Counted from the stretch's first letter, positions 46,864-56,235 are shown. The stretch is DNA of 64,000 bases from an uncultured Clostridia bacterium (GCA_934757855.1 CAKVLR010000002.1:1-64000); one strand, 5' to 3'. Numbers and translations are program-made. Notes: generated by a model from the letters alone, not told the origin.

Positions 46864-48582
46864 TTATTTTTGCAACTCTGGGAGTTGTTCTTTGGACATA
46901 CAGTTAATTTTGCTTGTAATATCCGTATAATGTTTGACATTTATATCACTTTCTTTGTACCATTGTGGCACTGGGGTTGCTTTTGCGTACTGGTCAAATT
47001 GTGTCATAACATTATCAAACTCTAATTTTGCATCATCAATTTGCTTTGAAAGGCTTTCGATTTGCTTTTGGTTTTCTTCAGTCGAGGGTTTTGCTTGCAA
47101 CTCCTCAATTTCCGCTTTCAATTTTGCGATATCTTGTTTCATTTTCGCAGTATGAGATACTACCATTTCGTTACGCTCTTTGGCAACTTTTTCGCCGTAC
47201 AAGCGTTGATTTTCAGCCTCGAAGCCTTGTTGTACTTTGTTTTTCAGATTATAGATATTTGAAGAATCAAAATGTTTTGTATCAATCAGCACGCGTTTTG
47301 CATTTTTAATTGCGCCATTATCTAGCGCGAAGCAATCGAAGATATTTTTTGGCTTTTCCAAATTGAAATTGTCTTGCATTTCGCTAAACGACAAGCCCTT
47401 GCACACATCGGCGCAGTTTGTGGCAAATGTCAAGATTTGACTAGATGGCAGTCCCAAAGCAGTGGCAATCATTTCTGCCGATTTCATTTTGCTACAACCT
47501 TTTGGCACGATGCATAGGCTACCGTTTTTGCCCAACTGCAACTCAGCGCTTTTGTCTAGTTCATTTAGTAAGTCTTGTGGTAATTCGAGCAAATTTTTTG
47601 CCATATCGTTTGTGTAGGCATTATACACTGCGTTGAGGTTGTCCATACGCTCCAACTTTTTGCCTGATTTGTTGAGTGCGTTTTGCGCTTCCGCCTTACT
47701 CACTTTGGGCATAAATCTAATATTGTATGCGTGCGAAAGTGCGTATTTTAGGTTTGTTTCGCCAGTGTCGAATTTGCCACTTAGCCCGATTTTCCACGAA
47801 CCGCTCGCGATGTCCACGATAGTTGGGTTTTCCTCATCGGTTTCCACAATCATATAGTAATTTTTGAGCAATGTCTTGTTTTCACTCTTATTGAAAAAGT
47901 TGTAAACTTTGAGTGCTGTGTCCTTTGGAATACGCTTATCTTGCAACACGGTTTGTCCGCCTTCGTCATTAGGCACAGACACGAAAGCGCCATTACCAGC
48001 GACAATGCAAACACGGTTTTTAGCATACTTGTTCACTATGCGTTCGCACTTTTGGTAGCCATTGACTGAATTTACAATCAAAATGCCGTTGTGCTTTAAG
48101 GTAGATTTTAAGAATATGTTAAACTCGCTATCAGGGTGCTTAAACTTGCCTTTCGTATCATAAAACGCACTTGCGCCGATATTTAGCATTACTGGCGTAT
48201 CACCCATAAATTTTAAGTGCTTGATTTTGTAGGTTCTATGCTTGCTTTTTACGAAACCTATGCATTCTTTTACAATTTGAATATAATTTTTGACTAATTC
48301 AACATACGGCTTACCCAACATTTGGTATAATTGACCGAGCGCTGTCACATCACCCACAAATTTGAGCGCACTGACTGTCAACTTGTTTAGGCTCTTGATA
48401 TTTGATACCACTACTTTTGTCGCCTTGCCCAAATTCACCTTTTTTACGCGAGGCAAAATGCCGTGATACATTTGCTTTAATTTTTGACTATTTTTTAACA
48501 AATTGCGCAAATGCACTTGCAAATCTTCGCGAAATGCCATATCCGCCATATTGAAACTATAAGGTCTATAAACTGTTTCCAT
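46864..48582 (-). CDS. Degenerate HAD-like protein with coiled-coil tail
   Basis: 572 residues. Residues about 128-430 follow the Cof-type HAD phosphatase order: VMLNIGASAFYDTKGK (motif I place), HNGILIVNSVNG (motif II), CIVAGNGAFVSV (the NGA strand), KGCSKMKSAEMIATALGLPS (motif III place) and ILTFATNCADV (motif IV). The catalytic acids of motifs I and IV (DxDGT, GDxxND) are absent, so it is probably a non-enzymatic pseudophosphatase. Residues about 455-530 are a coiled coil. No signal peptide. RBS GGAAGGG before ATG and a consensus promoter at 48617. Family call is mine, from motif order. Confidence 0.65.
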   Translation of the reverse strand: METVYRPYSFNMADMAFREDLQVHLRNLLKNSQKLKQMYHGILPRVKKVNLGKATKVVVSNIKSLNKLTVSALKFVGDVTALGQLYQMLGKPYVELVKNYIQIVKECIGFVKSKHRTYKIKHLKFMGDTPVMLNIGASAFYDTKGKFKHPDSEFNIFLKSTLKHNGILIVNSVNGYQKCERIVNKYAKNRVCIVAGNGAFVSVPNDEGGQTVLQDKRIPKDTALKVYNFFNKSENKTLLKNYYMIVETDEENPTIVDIASGSWKIGLSGKFDTGETNLKYALSHAYNIRFMPKVSKAEAQNALNKSGKKLERMDNLNAVYNAYTNDMAKNLLELPQDLLNELDKSAELQLGKNGSLCIVPKGCSKMKSAEMIATALGLPSSQILTFATNCADVCKGLSFSEMQDNFNLEKPKNIFDCFALDNGAIKNAKRVLIDTKHFDSSNIYNLKNKVQQGFEAENQRLYGEKVAKERNEMVVSHTAKMKQDIAKLKAEIEELQAKPSTEENQKQIESLSKQIDDAKLEFDNVMTQFDQYAKATPVPQWYKESDINVKHYTDITSKINCMSKEQLPELQK

Positions 48583-48616
48583 TTTCCCTTCCTATGTTTT
48601 CCTATATCTATATAAT

Positions 48617-48645
48617 ATTATAACATATTTTCGTAAATTTGTCAA
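48617..48645 (-). promoter_or_regulatory. Promoter of the HAD-like gene
   Basis: -35 TTGACA (48640-48645), 17 bp, -10 TATAAT (48617-48622) on the minus strand, a perfect sigma-A promoter 34 bp upstream of ATG. Confidence 0.85.
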
Positions 48646-48709
48646 CACAGCGCACTCTAACCCGCCTTTTATAAAAATAAAACTATAAATTAAATTTGCT
48701 TGATAAAAT

Positions 48710-48738
48710 CTATAACTAGTGGTATAATTAACAATAGC
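48710..48738 (+). promoter_or_regulatory. Promoter of ppa
   Basis: -35 TTGATA (48710-48715), 17 bp, -10 TATAAT (48733-48738). The about 100-nt leader can form a stem TACCAA...TTGGTA (about 48755-48803). Divergent from the promoter at 48617. Confidence 0.75.
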
Positions 48739-48847
48739 ACTGATTTTTATGGTGTTACCAAAAAGTACAAAATTGTATATTTTTTGCCACTTTCGTTGGT
48801 AGAAAAACAACACAGTACCGTAAACATTTAACTAAGGAGATTTTATT

Positions 48848-49381
48848 ATGAACATTTGGCACGACATTGAAAAAAGCAGAATTAAGCCTGACGATTTTAT
48901 GGCTTTTATTGAAATAGGAAAAGGCAACAAAGTTAAGTACGAACTCGACAAAGAAACTGGTTTGATTGCGTTTGACCGCCTTCTTCACACTAGTATGGTT
49001 TACCCAGCAAACTATGGTTTTATCCCTCGCACTCTCGGTGGCGATGGTGACCCACTAGATGTACTCGTTCTCACTAGCGAACCTTTGATGTCTGGCTGTC
49101 TTGTTGAGGCACGCCCTATCGGTATGATTGTTATGGTTGATGATGGCGAGCAAGATGAAAAAATTATCGCTGTTGCAAAAGCCGACCCATTCTTTACTAA
49201 TGTAAAATGTATGGACGACCTACCAAAACACACTTTTGATGAAATGGTGCACTTCTTTAAGCGTTACAAGGAATTGCAAAACAAGGTAACTGAGATTAAG
49301 GGTGTCGAGGGTATGGAATCTGCTCTCAAAACTATCAACGAAAGCCTTGTTAACTACACTGCCGAATACGACAGAAACTAA
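48848..49381 (+). CDS. ppa: Inorganic pyrophosphatase, family I
   Basis: 177 residues, standard. IEIGKGNKVKYELDKETG, YPANYGFIPRTLGGDGDPLDVLVL (metal-binding DGDPLDV at about 65-71), and KADPFF...D. It hydrolyses pyrophosphate from biosynthesis in the cytosol. RBS AAGGAG before ATG. It is followed 41 nt later by lepB, probably the same transcript. Confidence 0.96.
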   Translation: MNIWHDIEKSRIKPDDFMAFIEIGKGNKVKYELDKETGLIAFDRLLHTSMVYPANYGFIPRTLGGDGDPLDVLVLTSEPLMSGCLVEARPIGMIVMVDDGEQDEKIIAVAKADPFFTNVKCMDDLPKHTFDEMVHFFKRYKELQNKVTEIKGVEGMESALKTINESLVNYTAEYDRN

Positions 49382-49422
49382 TCTAAAAAAAAGGTGTGCG
49401 TTAAGCACAAAAAATAGGAGTT

Positions 49423-50097
49423 ATGAAAAATCAAGAACTAGATGACCCATGCGGAAGAGTTTGTTATCCGCGATACAAGAGGTTTTTATCATACTTAAAT
49501 ATCACTTGCGCGGTATTTGTGGTTTTTTCGCTTGCGTTATGCTCATTTTGGCTATCAACGCATTATGTAAAGCCGATTGATGGCGTTTCTATGCAACCTG
49601 GTATCAACAACTACGATGATGCTACTGGCGATATTGCGCTCGTTTCGCGCATTGCCCCCCTAACTCACGGTGATGTGGTGATAGTAGATATTTCAGAAAT
49701 TAGGACGGACAAAAGTTTACTCATCAAACGCGCGATTGCGCTCGAGGGCGACAAACTCACCCTAACAAACGACAATGGTTTCATTCAAGTGTATATCAAC
49801 GACACCTTGCTTGATGAGCCGTATATCAAAGACCCTAGCAATCAAAGTGTGAGCGCCTTTGAAGCGTTCCGTGACCAATCGAGTTGGACACACAGAGTAT
49901 CAAAAATTGATGATTCATCGACAAAAGTTTCGATTATCATTCCAGAAGGATATTTCTTCTTTATGGGCGATAATCGCGCAAATAGTTATGATGGGCGCGC
50001 GCTAGGCCCACTCCCTACCTATATGTGTCAAGGTGTGGTGGAAAAAATATTGCCAAAGGGGAGTTTCTTTAACAATCTAATTCGTAGTTTATATTAA
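49423..50097 (+). CDS. lepB: Signal peptidase I, bacterial type
   Basis: 224 residues. Cytosolic N-terminus, one TM (about 22-48), catalytic Ser56 in IDGVSMQPG and Lys102 in LLIKRAIALEGD, then FMGDNRANSYDGRALGP (box E). It removes signal peptides from secreted proteins. It is the Ser-Lys form, distinct from the Ser-His enzyme at 45610, so this window encodes two signal peptidase types. RBS AGGAG before ATG. Confidence 0.93.
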   Translation: MKNQELDDPCGRVCYPRYKRFLSYLNITCAVFVVFSLALCSFWLSTHYVKPIDGVSMQPGINNYDDATGDIALVSRIAPLTHGDVVIVDISEIRTDKSLLIKRAIALEGDKLTLTNDNGFIQVYINDTLLDEPYIKDPSNQSVSAFEAFRDQSSWTHRVSKIDDSSTKVSIIIPEGYFFFMGDNRANSYDGRALGPLPTYMCQGVVEKILPKGSFFNNLIRSLY

Positions 50098-50136
50098 AAA
50101 CACACTAAGCATACAATCTTTGTGTGTTTTTTGTTT
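50096..50136 (+). terminator. Terminator after lepB
   Basis: Stem AAACACAC/GTGTGTTT with a 16-nt loop, followed by TTTTGTTTTTTC, directly after the stop. Confidence 0.75.
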
Positions 50137-50143
50137 TTTCTAA

Positions 50144-50170
50144 CAAAAAGAAAAACAGGCAAATGCCTGT
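50144..50170 (-). terminator. Terminator of rplM-rpsI
   Basis: Perfect stem ACAGGC/GCCTGT with AAAT loop (50155-50170), followed on the minus strand by TTTTCTTTTTG, 26 bp after the rpsI stop. Confidence 0.85.
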
Positions 50171-50195
50171 CTTTCGATTTAAAGCGAAAACAATA

Positions 50196-50603
50196 TTAAC
50201 GCTTGCTGAATTGCACTGCACGGCGTGCTTTGTGCAAACCATATTTTTTACGCTCTTTCATACGAGGGTCACGAGTTAACAAACCTGCGGTTTTGATAAC
50301 TGGTTTAAATTCCTCATTCTCTTTTACGAGAGCGCGCGCGATACCGTGGCGAATTGCACCTGCTTGTCCGCCAAGGCCACCGCCGTTTACTGTTACATAA
50401 ACATCGTACTTGTCAGCTGTGTTTGTCAATACTAATGGTTGACGAACGATTTGCTTTAAAGTAGCAAGACCGAAGTAATCTTCAATGTCTTTTTTGTTGA
50501 TTGTGATTTTACCCTTACCTGCGATTAAGCGAACGCGAGCGATAGAAGATTTACGACGACCTGTTGCGTTTGTATATGGGTTTGGAATACTTTTAGTTGC
50601 CAT
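50196..50603 (-). CDS. rpsI: 30S ribosomal protein S9
   Basis: 135 residues, standard. ATGRRKSSIARVRL, then GGGLGGQAGAIRHGIARAL and the basic C-terminus KKYGLHKARRAVQFSKR reaching the decoding centre. RBS GGAGTTAGATAATT before ATG; starts 2 nt after the rplM stop. Confidence 0.98.
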   Translation of the reverse strand: MATKSIPNPYTNATGRRKSSIARVRLIAGKGKITINKKDIEDYFGLATLKQIVRQPLVLTNTADKYDVYVTVNGGGLGGQAGAIRHGIARALVKENEEFKPVIKTAGLLTRDPRMKERKKYGLHKARRAVQFSKR

Positions 50604-50605
50604 AA

Positions 50606-51046
50606 TTATCTAACTCCTTTCACTTCTAATTTAATAGGGTTTTGCGCTTGGTGGTCGTGTTCTGCACCAGCGTAAGTACGCAATTTTTTAAGCATTTGCT
50701 TGCCTAATGCGTTTTTAGGCATCATACCCTTAACTGCACGCATCACTGCAAAGTCACTGCGGTTTTGCATCAAATCTTTGTAAGCGATTTCGCGGTCACC
50801 ACCTGGGTACAAAGTGTGGTATTTGAATGTTTTTTGATTAATTTTGTTACCAGTAAGCACTACCTTGTCGCAATTAATTACGATAACATAGTCGCCCATA
50901 TCAGCGTGAGGTGTGTAAGTTGGTTTGTTCTTACCGCGCAAAATTGCGGCTACTTGGCTAGCCAAACGACCCAAAGGAATGTTTGTACCATCAATCACAT
51001 ACCACTTTGCATCTTCTCTTGCTTGTGTTGGCATATAAGTCTTCAT
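50606..51046 (-). CDS. rplM: 50S ribosomal protein L13
   Basis: 146 residues, standard. KWYVIDGTNIPLGRLASQVA, GDYVIVINCDKVVLTGNK, HTLYPGG and KGMMPKNALGKQMLKKL are all L13 signatures. Early 50S assembly protein. RBS GGAGGAAAACTC before ATG. First gene of rplM-rpsI, with promoter and leader upstream. Confidence 0.98.
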   Translation of the reverse strand: MKTYMPTQAREDAKWYVIDGTNIPLGRLASQVAAILRGKNKPTYTPHADMGDYVIVINCDKVVLTGNKINQKTFKYHTLYPGGDREIAYKDLMQNRSDFAVMRAVKGMMPKNALGKQMLKKLRTYAGAEHDHQAQNPIKLEVKGVR

Positions 51047-51139
51047 AATGAGTTTTCCTCCGAAAAATTCAATAAAAATATTTATCTACCAAGCATTAGA
51101 TGAGGGGCTAATTCACTAATATTTTCAATAGATTTAACT
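51047..51139 (-). promoter_or_regulatory. rplM leader, possible L13 autoregulation
   Basis: About 85 nt between promoter and rplM. The minus strand contains AATTAGCCCCTCATCTAATG and TTGGTAGATAAAT, able to form a short stem (ATTAG...CTAAT). Bacillus uses an L13-binding leader at this place. The match to that family is by position only. Confidence 0.4.
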
Positions 51140-51168
51140 ATTATAGCACAAAAATTTGGAAAAATCAA
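51140..51168 (-). promoter_or_regulatory. Promoter of rplM-rpsI
   Basis: -35 TTGATT (51163-51168), 17 bp, -10 TATAAT (51140-51145) on the minus strand. Confidence 0.75.
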
Positions 51169-51202
51169 GAGTTAACGGTATAAAAATTTGAATTATTATG
51201 CA

Positions 51203-51937
51203 TTAATATTTTACTTCTTTTAGTACCAATCCACACGCTGGAGCAGTCCTCCCTGCGCGCGTGCGTATCATACTTTTGATTATATTTGGTATATCATCTG
51301 GGTTGATTTTGCCTTGTCCAACTTCTATCACCGTACCTGCGATAATTCTTACCATATTGTATAAAAATCCGTCCCCCGTTACGGACAAAACATAATGATT
51401 TTCGTTTTTGCTGAGATTAATATTCTTAATTGTGCGTATAGTTGATTTTGTCGCTGTTTTTGCGCTACAAAAACCTTTCCAGTCGTGAGTACCTATAAAA
51501 TATTGCACGCAAGAATTTGCTAATTCATAATCAAATGGCTCGACCACTTGCGCCTCAGTTGTGGCAAAATACGGCAAAACATTATTTGAAACATAAAATT
51601 TATACTCATATGTTTTTTCTTTTACATCAAATCTTGCGTGAAATTCGCTACTCACCTCATTACTTCGCAAAATTTTAATATCATCTGGCAAATAGGCGTT
51701 TAGTGCTTTGTAGATATTTTGCGGTAAAATCCTAGTGTTTGTATCGAAATGCGCAGGCATTGCGAGTGCGTGAACGCCTGCATCTGTCCTACCGCTACTA
51801 AATAGGCTCACTCTTTCACCAGTTGCTTGAAAAATTGCGTCTTCGATTGTGCCTTGTACTGTGATTTCTTGTGGCTGAGTTTGCCAACCACTATAATTTG
51901 TACCCAAAAACTGAATTAAAATTAAAATTCTTTTCAT
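51203..51937 (-). CDS. truA: tRNA pseudouridine synthase A
   Basis: 244 residues, standard. ILIQFLGTNYSGWQTQP, LFSSGRTDAGVHALAMPAHF (catalytic Asp in GRTDAGVHA), and FLYNMVRIIAGTVIEVG. It modifies U38-40 in tRNA anticodon stems. There is no RBS: a TATAAT lies 7 nt before ATG, again suggesting a leaderless mRNA. Divergent from the PFOR gene. Confidence 0.95.
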   Translation of the reverse strand: MKRILILIQFLGTNYSGWQTQPQEITVQGTIEDAIFQATGERVSLFSSGRTDAGVHALAMPAHFDTNTRILPQNIYKALNAYLPDDIKILRSNEVSSEFHARFDVKEKTYEYKFYVSNNVLPYFATTEAQVVEPFDYELANSCVQYFIGTHDWKGFCSAKTATKSTIRTIKNINLSKNENHYVLSVTGDGFLYNMVRIIAGTVIEVGQGKINPDDIPNIIKSMIRTRAGRTAPACGLVLKEVKY

Positions 51938-51944
51938 AATTCAT

Positions 51945-51973
51945 ATTATAGCAAATATCACAAATTTTGAAAA
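51945..51973 (-). promoter_or_regulatory. Promoter of truA, apparently leaderless
   Basis: -10 TATAAT (51945-51950) with 7 nt to ATG; -35-like TTTTCA (51968-51973) at 17 bp. The -35 is weak. Confidence 0.5.
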
Positions 51974-51992
51974 GCAAAATACATTAAATTGT

Positions 51993-52021
51993 TTGTCTAA
52001 CTCGCTTTTTGGTGATATAAT
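51993..52021 (+). promoter_or_regulatory. Promoter of the PFOR gene
   Basis: -35 TTGTCT (51993-51998), 17 bp, -10 TATAAT (52016-52021), 40 nt upstream of the TTG start. Divergent from the truA promoter. Confidence 0.7.
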
Positions 52022-52060
52022 TTAACTGTATTTGATTTTAACAAAAAAGGAGCAACTAAA

Positions 52061-55000
52061 TTGAAAAAAATAACTACTGATGGAAATACCGCTTGCGCTA
52101 TGTCGATTTATGCGACAAACGAAACAGCAATCATCTACCCTATTACTCCTAGTTCGCCTATGGCGGAGGCGTGCGATGAATGGGCAAGCGCTGGAAAACA
52201 AAATATTTACGGCACAAAAATGCAAGTCGTTGAAATGCAAAGTGAAGGCGGTGCAAGTGGAGCATTGCACGGGAGTTTGCTATGTGGTAGTCTTACAACA
52301 ACCTTTACCGCAAGTCAAGGCTTGTTACTGATGATACCAAATATGTACAAAATTGCGGGTGAAATGCTACCTTGCGTATTCAATGTGGCTGCGCGAAGTC
52401 TTGCTACCCACGCCCTATCGATTTTTGGTGACCACAGCGATGTAATGGCGTGTAGGCAAACTGGATTTACTTTTGTATGTTCTCGCAATGTGCAAGAATG
52501 TTTTGACCTTGCTACAATTTCTATGATGACTACACTAAATTCTAGCCTACCAGTTCTGCATTTTTTTGATGGTTTCCGCACATCACACGAAATTAGCAAA
52601 ATCGAAGTTTTAGAAAACGATGAAATAGCAAAATTAATTCCACAAGACAAAATCGCTCAATTCAAGTCGCGTGCATTAAATCCAAATTGCCCAAAGCAAT
52701 ACGGTACTGCGCAAAATCCTGATGTTTTTTTCCAAAATCGCGAGGCTAGCGAAAGTTTTTATCAAGCAGTTGGCACACACTTTAAAAAGGCGTGCAGTGA
52801 TTACGAGAAAATTACAGGTAGGCACTACGCCCCATTTACCTATTATGGTGCTGAAAATGCTCAACGCATAATCGTTTCTATGGGCAGCAGCACTGAAACA
52901 CTAGAACGCGTGATTGATGTTTACAATAAAGAACACAACGACAAAGCAGGTCTAATCAATGTTTGTCTATATCGCCCGTTCTATGCTGATGATTTTCTAT
53001 CGGTTTTACCAAAATCTACACGCACAATCACTGTGCTAGACCGCACGAAAGAAGGTGGCTCTGCGGGTGAACCATTGTATCTTGATGTTTGTGGAGTATT
53101 GCGCGAGTGCAATATAAATATTCCTGTACTGAGTGGGCGCTATGGCTTAGGCGGAAAAGATTTTACCCCAGCGTGTGCAATGGCGGTTATCACAAACTGC
53201 GCGCCAAACGGAAAGACCCATTTTACCGTAGGTATTGAAGATGATATGAATGGCAACAGTCTCCCTCTCCCTAAATTTACACTTGATACCAAAAGTACGC
53301 AATGTCTATTTTATGGTTTAGGTAGTGACGGTACAGTCAGTGCAAACAAAAATAGTATCAAAATTATAGGCGACCTCACTCCACTTTACGCACAAGGTTT
53401 CTTTGTGTATGATAGTAAAAAAAGCGGAAGCGTTACTATTTCACACTTGCGATTTGGCAAACAACCTATCACCGCTCCATATGAAATTGACACAGCAGAT
53501 TTTATTGCTTGTCACAATGCGCGTTATATCGGCAAATATGACTTTTTATCAAAGCTTCGCACGCGTGGCACACTTTTGCTAAACTGTGATTGGAAGCCAG
53601 AGGAATTAGAAGAAAAGTTGCCTGCTAATTTCAAACGCGAACTTGCACAACGCAATATCAGTTTTTATATAATTGATGCACAAAAAATTGCACAAGATTT
53701 GGGCTTGCGCGGAAAAATAAACACAATTATGCAATCTGCCTTTTTTAGGCTCACTAACATTATGCCTTATGAAGAAGCGGTTACCGCTATGAAAGAAGCG
53801 GCGAAAAAATCTTATGGCAAGGCTGGTGAAACAGTTGTGCAACAAAACTATCAAGCAATTACTGCGGGCGGTAGGGAGATTATTCAAATTAATGTGCCTT
53901 CAAAATGGCTAAATGCTACCGATGAGTTAACCACAACTTACACAGAAAACAAAACTCCTTTTGCCAAAAACATTATGGAGCCTATCGCAAAACTTCAAGG
54001 TGACAATTTGCCTGTAAGCGCCTTTTCTGCCGATGGGCATATCCCTACCGATACCGCAAGATTTGAAAAACGCGGAGTAGCGACAAATATTCCTCGTTGG
54101 CTAAAAGGAAATTGTATTCAATGCAATATGTGTAGTTTTGTTTGTCCGCACGGCGCAATAAAGCCTATTTTGATTGATGAAAATGAAGAAGTGCCACAAG
54201 GCTTTGAAACTCTACCTGCAACTGGTGCGCAAGGTAAAAAATTCCGCATACAAATTAGTCCGTTAGACTGTACGGGGTGCGGTAGTTGCGCAAATGTTTG
54301 TCCAGCAAGACAAAAAGCCCTCGAAATGGTTGCTGGCGAACAACAAATTGAAAAAGAAGCAGAAAATTACCGTTTTGCCGAAAAAATTGAAAATGCAAAG
54401 GTATTTAACAAATACACACTCAAAGGTAGTCAATTTGAGCCAACACACTTTCAATTTAGCGGTGCGTGCGCGGGTTGCGGTGAAACACCTTATATCAAAC
54501 TTGTCACCCAACTTTACGGCGATAAAATGGTGATTGCAAATGCGACTGGTTGTAGTAGTATTTATGGTGGCTCCTACCCTAGTTGCCCATATACCGTAGA
54601 TAATGCTGGCAAGGGACCTGCGTGGGCAAATAGCCTTTTTGAGGACAATGCAGAATTTGGACTAGGTATGCGCTTAGCCCTTGATGCAAACAAGGCGCAA
54701 ATGACACGCAAATTAAATAAACTTGCCCTACTTGCCCCAAATTTGAGTGGTTATATTGATGACTGGCAAAACGCAAACAATCTTGATGATAGTGCAACAG
54801 CAAGTGATTCTTTGAAACTAACTTTGGAAGAAAACTTAAATTCGGTTAACGAGCAAGCACGCGATTTAATCAAAGAAATTTTATCAAATGCAAAAGACCT
54901 AAACGACAAAGCGGTTTGGATTATCGGTGGTGATGGCTGGGCCTATGATATTGGTTACGGCGGACTGGACCACATTCTTGCAAGTGGCAAAAATGTAAAT

Positions 55001-55540
55001 ATTTTGGTATTGGATAGTCAAGTATATAGTAATACGGGCGGGCAAGCGAGCAAAGCGACCCCTATCGGCGCTGTTGCAAAATTTGCGGACAACGGCAAAC
55101 GCACCAGCAAGAAAAATTTAGGTTTAATGTCTCTTGCTTATCCAAATGTTTATGTTGCGCAAATTGCTTTGGGAGCGAATATGCCACAAGCGCTTACCGC
55201 TATCAAAGAGGCGTGCGAATATGACGGAGTGTCCATAATTATTGCATATTCAACTTGTATCAACCACGGAATTGATATGTCGCAAGGTATGCTGACTATG
55301 CGCGAAGCCGTAAACTGTGGGTACTGGAATTTGTTTAGATACAATCCTACCACCCGCAAACTCAGTCTTGACAGTCCAAAACCTATGGCTGATTATATTG
55401 AATTTGCAAAGAAAGAACGCCGTTTTGCTAATTTATTTAAAAAGGACCCAAATAGGGCTATGGAACTTTTGGAGCAATCAAAACAAGATGCTGAATGGCT
55501 GAGAGCGAAACTCGAAAAATTAGCAAATGAAGAAAACTAA
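52061..55540 (+). CDS. nifJ: Pyruvate:ferredoxin (flavodoxin) oxidoreductase
   Basis: 1159 residues, a full single-chain PFOR. Start is TTG with AAGGAGC 7 nt upstream. Pyruvate/TPP-binding N-terminal domain (YATNETAIIYPITPSSPMAE), the gamma domain, two 4Fe-4S clusters (CIQCNMCSFVCP at about 687-698 and CTGCGSCANVCP at about 740-751), and the C-terminal TPP domain with CAGCGETPY and GGDGWAYDIGYGGLDHILAS. It converts pyruvate + CoA to acetyl-CoA, CO2 and reduced ferredoxin, central to anaerobic energy metabolism. Single gene with its own promoter and terminator. Confidence 0.97.
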   Translation: MKKITTDGNTACAMSIYATNETAIIYPITPSSPMAEACDEWASAGKQNIYGTKMQVVEMQSEGGASGALHGSLLCGSLTTTFTASQGLLLMIPNMYKIAGEMLPCVFNVAARSLATHALSIFGDHSDVMACRQTGFTFVCSRNVQECFDLATISMMTTLNSSLPVLHFFDGFRTSHEISKIEVLENDEIAKLIPQDKIAQFKSRALNPNCPKQYGTAQNPDVFFQNREASESFYQAVGTHFKKACSDYEKITGRHYAPFTYYGAENAQRIIVSMGSSTETLERVIDVYNKEHNDKAGLINVCLYRPFYADDFLSVLPKSTRTITVLDRTKEGGSAGEPLYLDVCGVLRECNINIPVLSGRYGLGGKDFTPACAMAVITNCAPNGKTHFTVGIEDDMNGNSLPLPKFTLDTKSTQCLFYGLGSDGTVSANKNSIKIIGDLTPLYAQGFFVYDSKKSGSVTISHLRFGKQPITAPYEIDTADFIACHNARYIGKYDFLSKLRTRGTLLLNCDWKPEELEEKLPANFKRELAQRNISFYIIDAQKIAQDLGLRGKINTIMQSAFFRLTNIMPYEEAVTAMKEAAKKSYGKAGETVVQQNYQAITAGGREIIQINVPSKWLNATDELTTTYTENKTPFAKNIMEPIAKLQGDNLPVSAFSADGHIPTDTARFEKRGVATNIPRWLKGNCIQCNMCSFVCPHGAIKPILIDENEEVPQGFETLPATGAQGKKFRIQISPLDCTGCGSCANVCPARQKALEMVAGEQQIEKEAENYRFAEKIENAKVFNKYTLKGSQFEPTHFQFSGACAGCGETPYIKLVTQLYGDKMVIANATGCSSIYGGSYPSCPYTVDNAGKGPAWANSLFEDNAEFGLGMRLALDANKAQMTRKLNKLALLAPNLSGYIDDWQNANNLDDSATASDSLKLTLEENLNSVNEQARDLIKEILSNAKDLNDKAVWIIGGDGWAYDIGYGGLDHILASGKNVNILVLDSQVYSNTGGQASKATPIGAVAKFADNGKRTSKKNLGLMSLAYPNVYVAQIALGANMPQALTAIKEACEYDGVSIIIAYSTCINHGIDMSQGMLTMREAVNCGYWNLFRYNPTTRKLSLDSPKPMADYIEFAKKERRFANLFKKDPNRAMELLEQSKQDAEWLRAKLEKLANEEN

Positions 55541-55604
55541 AAAACTATCATTAAAATATTAAATACGATGATAAATATATTAATTAAAAATATATAAAAT
55601 TAAC

Positions 55605-55638
55605 AAAAAAAGAGCATACGCTATGTATGTTCTTTTTC
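55605..55638. terminator. Shared terminator between PFOR gene and greA
   Basis: Stem AAAAAGAGCATAC / GTATGTTCTTTTT with a 5-nt loop, T-rich in both directions, about 65 bp after the PFOR stop and 19 bp after the greA stop. Confidence 0.8.
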
Positions 55639-55656
55639 GTTAGTCAAAATATAAAA

Positions 55657-56136
55657 TTATTCGGCTTTAATTTCCAAAACTTTAAGTTTAATATCGCCCA
55701 TATTTACAGACTTGTAAGTTACAATGTCGCCTACTTTTGCACCAAGCAAAGCCTTACCTGCTGGTGACTCGTTACTAAGCAAACCTTTAAGAGGGTCTGA
55801 TTCTGTACTACCTACGATTTTGTATGTCATTTCTTCGTTAAAGGTCATATCAAAAATCTTGACAGTACACCCTGGCCCTACTTTACTAGTGTCGAGGTCC
55901 TTTGTGTCGATTACACGAATGTGGCGCAACTTTTCTTCAATTTCCAAAATTTCAGACTCGACATTTGCTTGTTCCTCACGAGCGGCAACATATTCGCTGT
56001 TTTCACTCAAATCACCATAACTGCGCGCAACACCGATTTTGTGTGTACACTCAGGGCGCTTTTCCTTGATAAGGTATTCCAATCTATCCTTTAATTGCTT
56101 TAAACCTTCCTCGGTTACAACTACTTCTTTTTCCAT
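55657..56136 (-). CDS. greA: Transcript cleavage factor GreA
   Basis: 159 residues, standard. N-terminal coiled coil with the acidic tip (DLSENSEYVAAREEQANVE), then the FKBP-like domain with IVGSTESDPLKGLLSNESPAG and ALLGAKVGDIV. It rescues backtracked RNA polymerase. RBS AGGAGATATAATAA before ATG. Confidence 0.96.
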   Translation of the reverse strand: MEKEVVVTEEGLKQLKDRLEYLIKEKRPECTHKIGVARSYGDLSENSEYVAAREEQANVESEILEIEEKLRHIRVIDTKDLDTSKVGPGCTVKIFDMTFNEEMTYKIVGSTESDPLKGLLSNESPAGKALLGAKVGDIVTYKSVNMGDIKLKVLEIKAE

Positions 56137-56184
56137 TTTATTATATCTCCTAGATGTTTATAATTTATTCAATGTATGGCTAGC

Positions 56185-56213
56185 ATTTTACTATATTTTT
56201 GCGAAAAAGTCAA
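56185..56213 (-). promoter_or_regulatory. Promoter of greA
   Basis: -35 TTGACT (56208-56213), 17 bp, -10 TAAAAT (56185-56190) on the minus strand, 50 bp upstream of greA and just past the stop of the gene at 56236. Confidence 0.6.
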
Positions 56214-56235
56214 GAAAATACTGCACTTATTTTAT

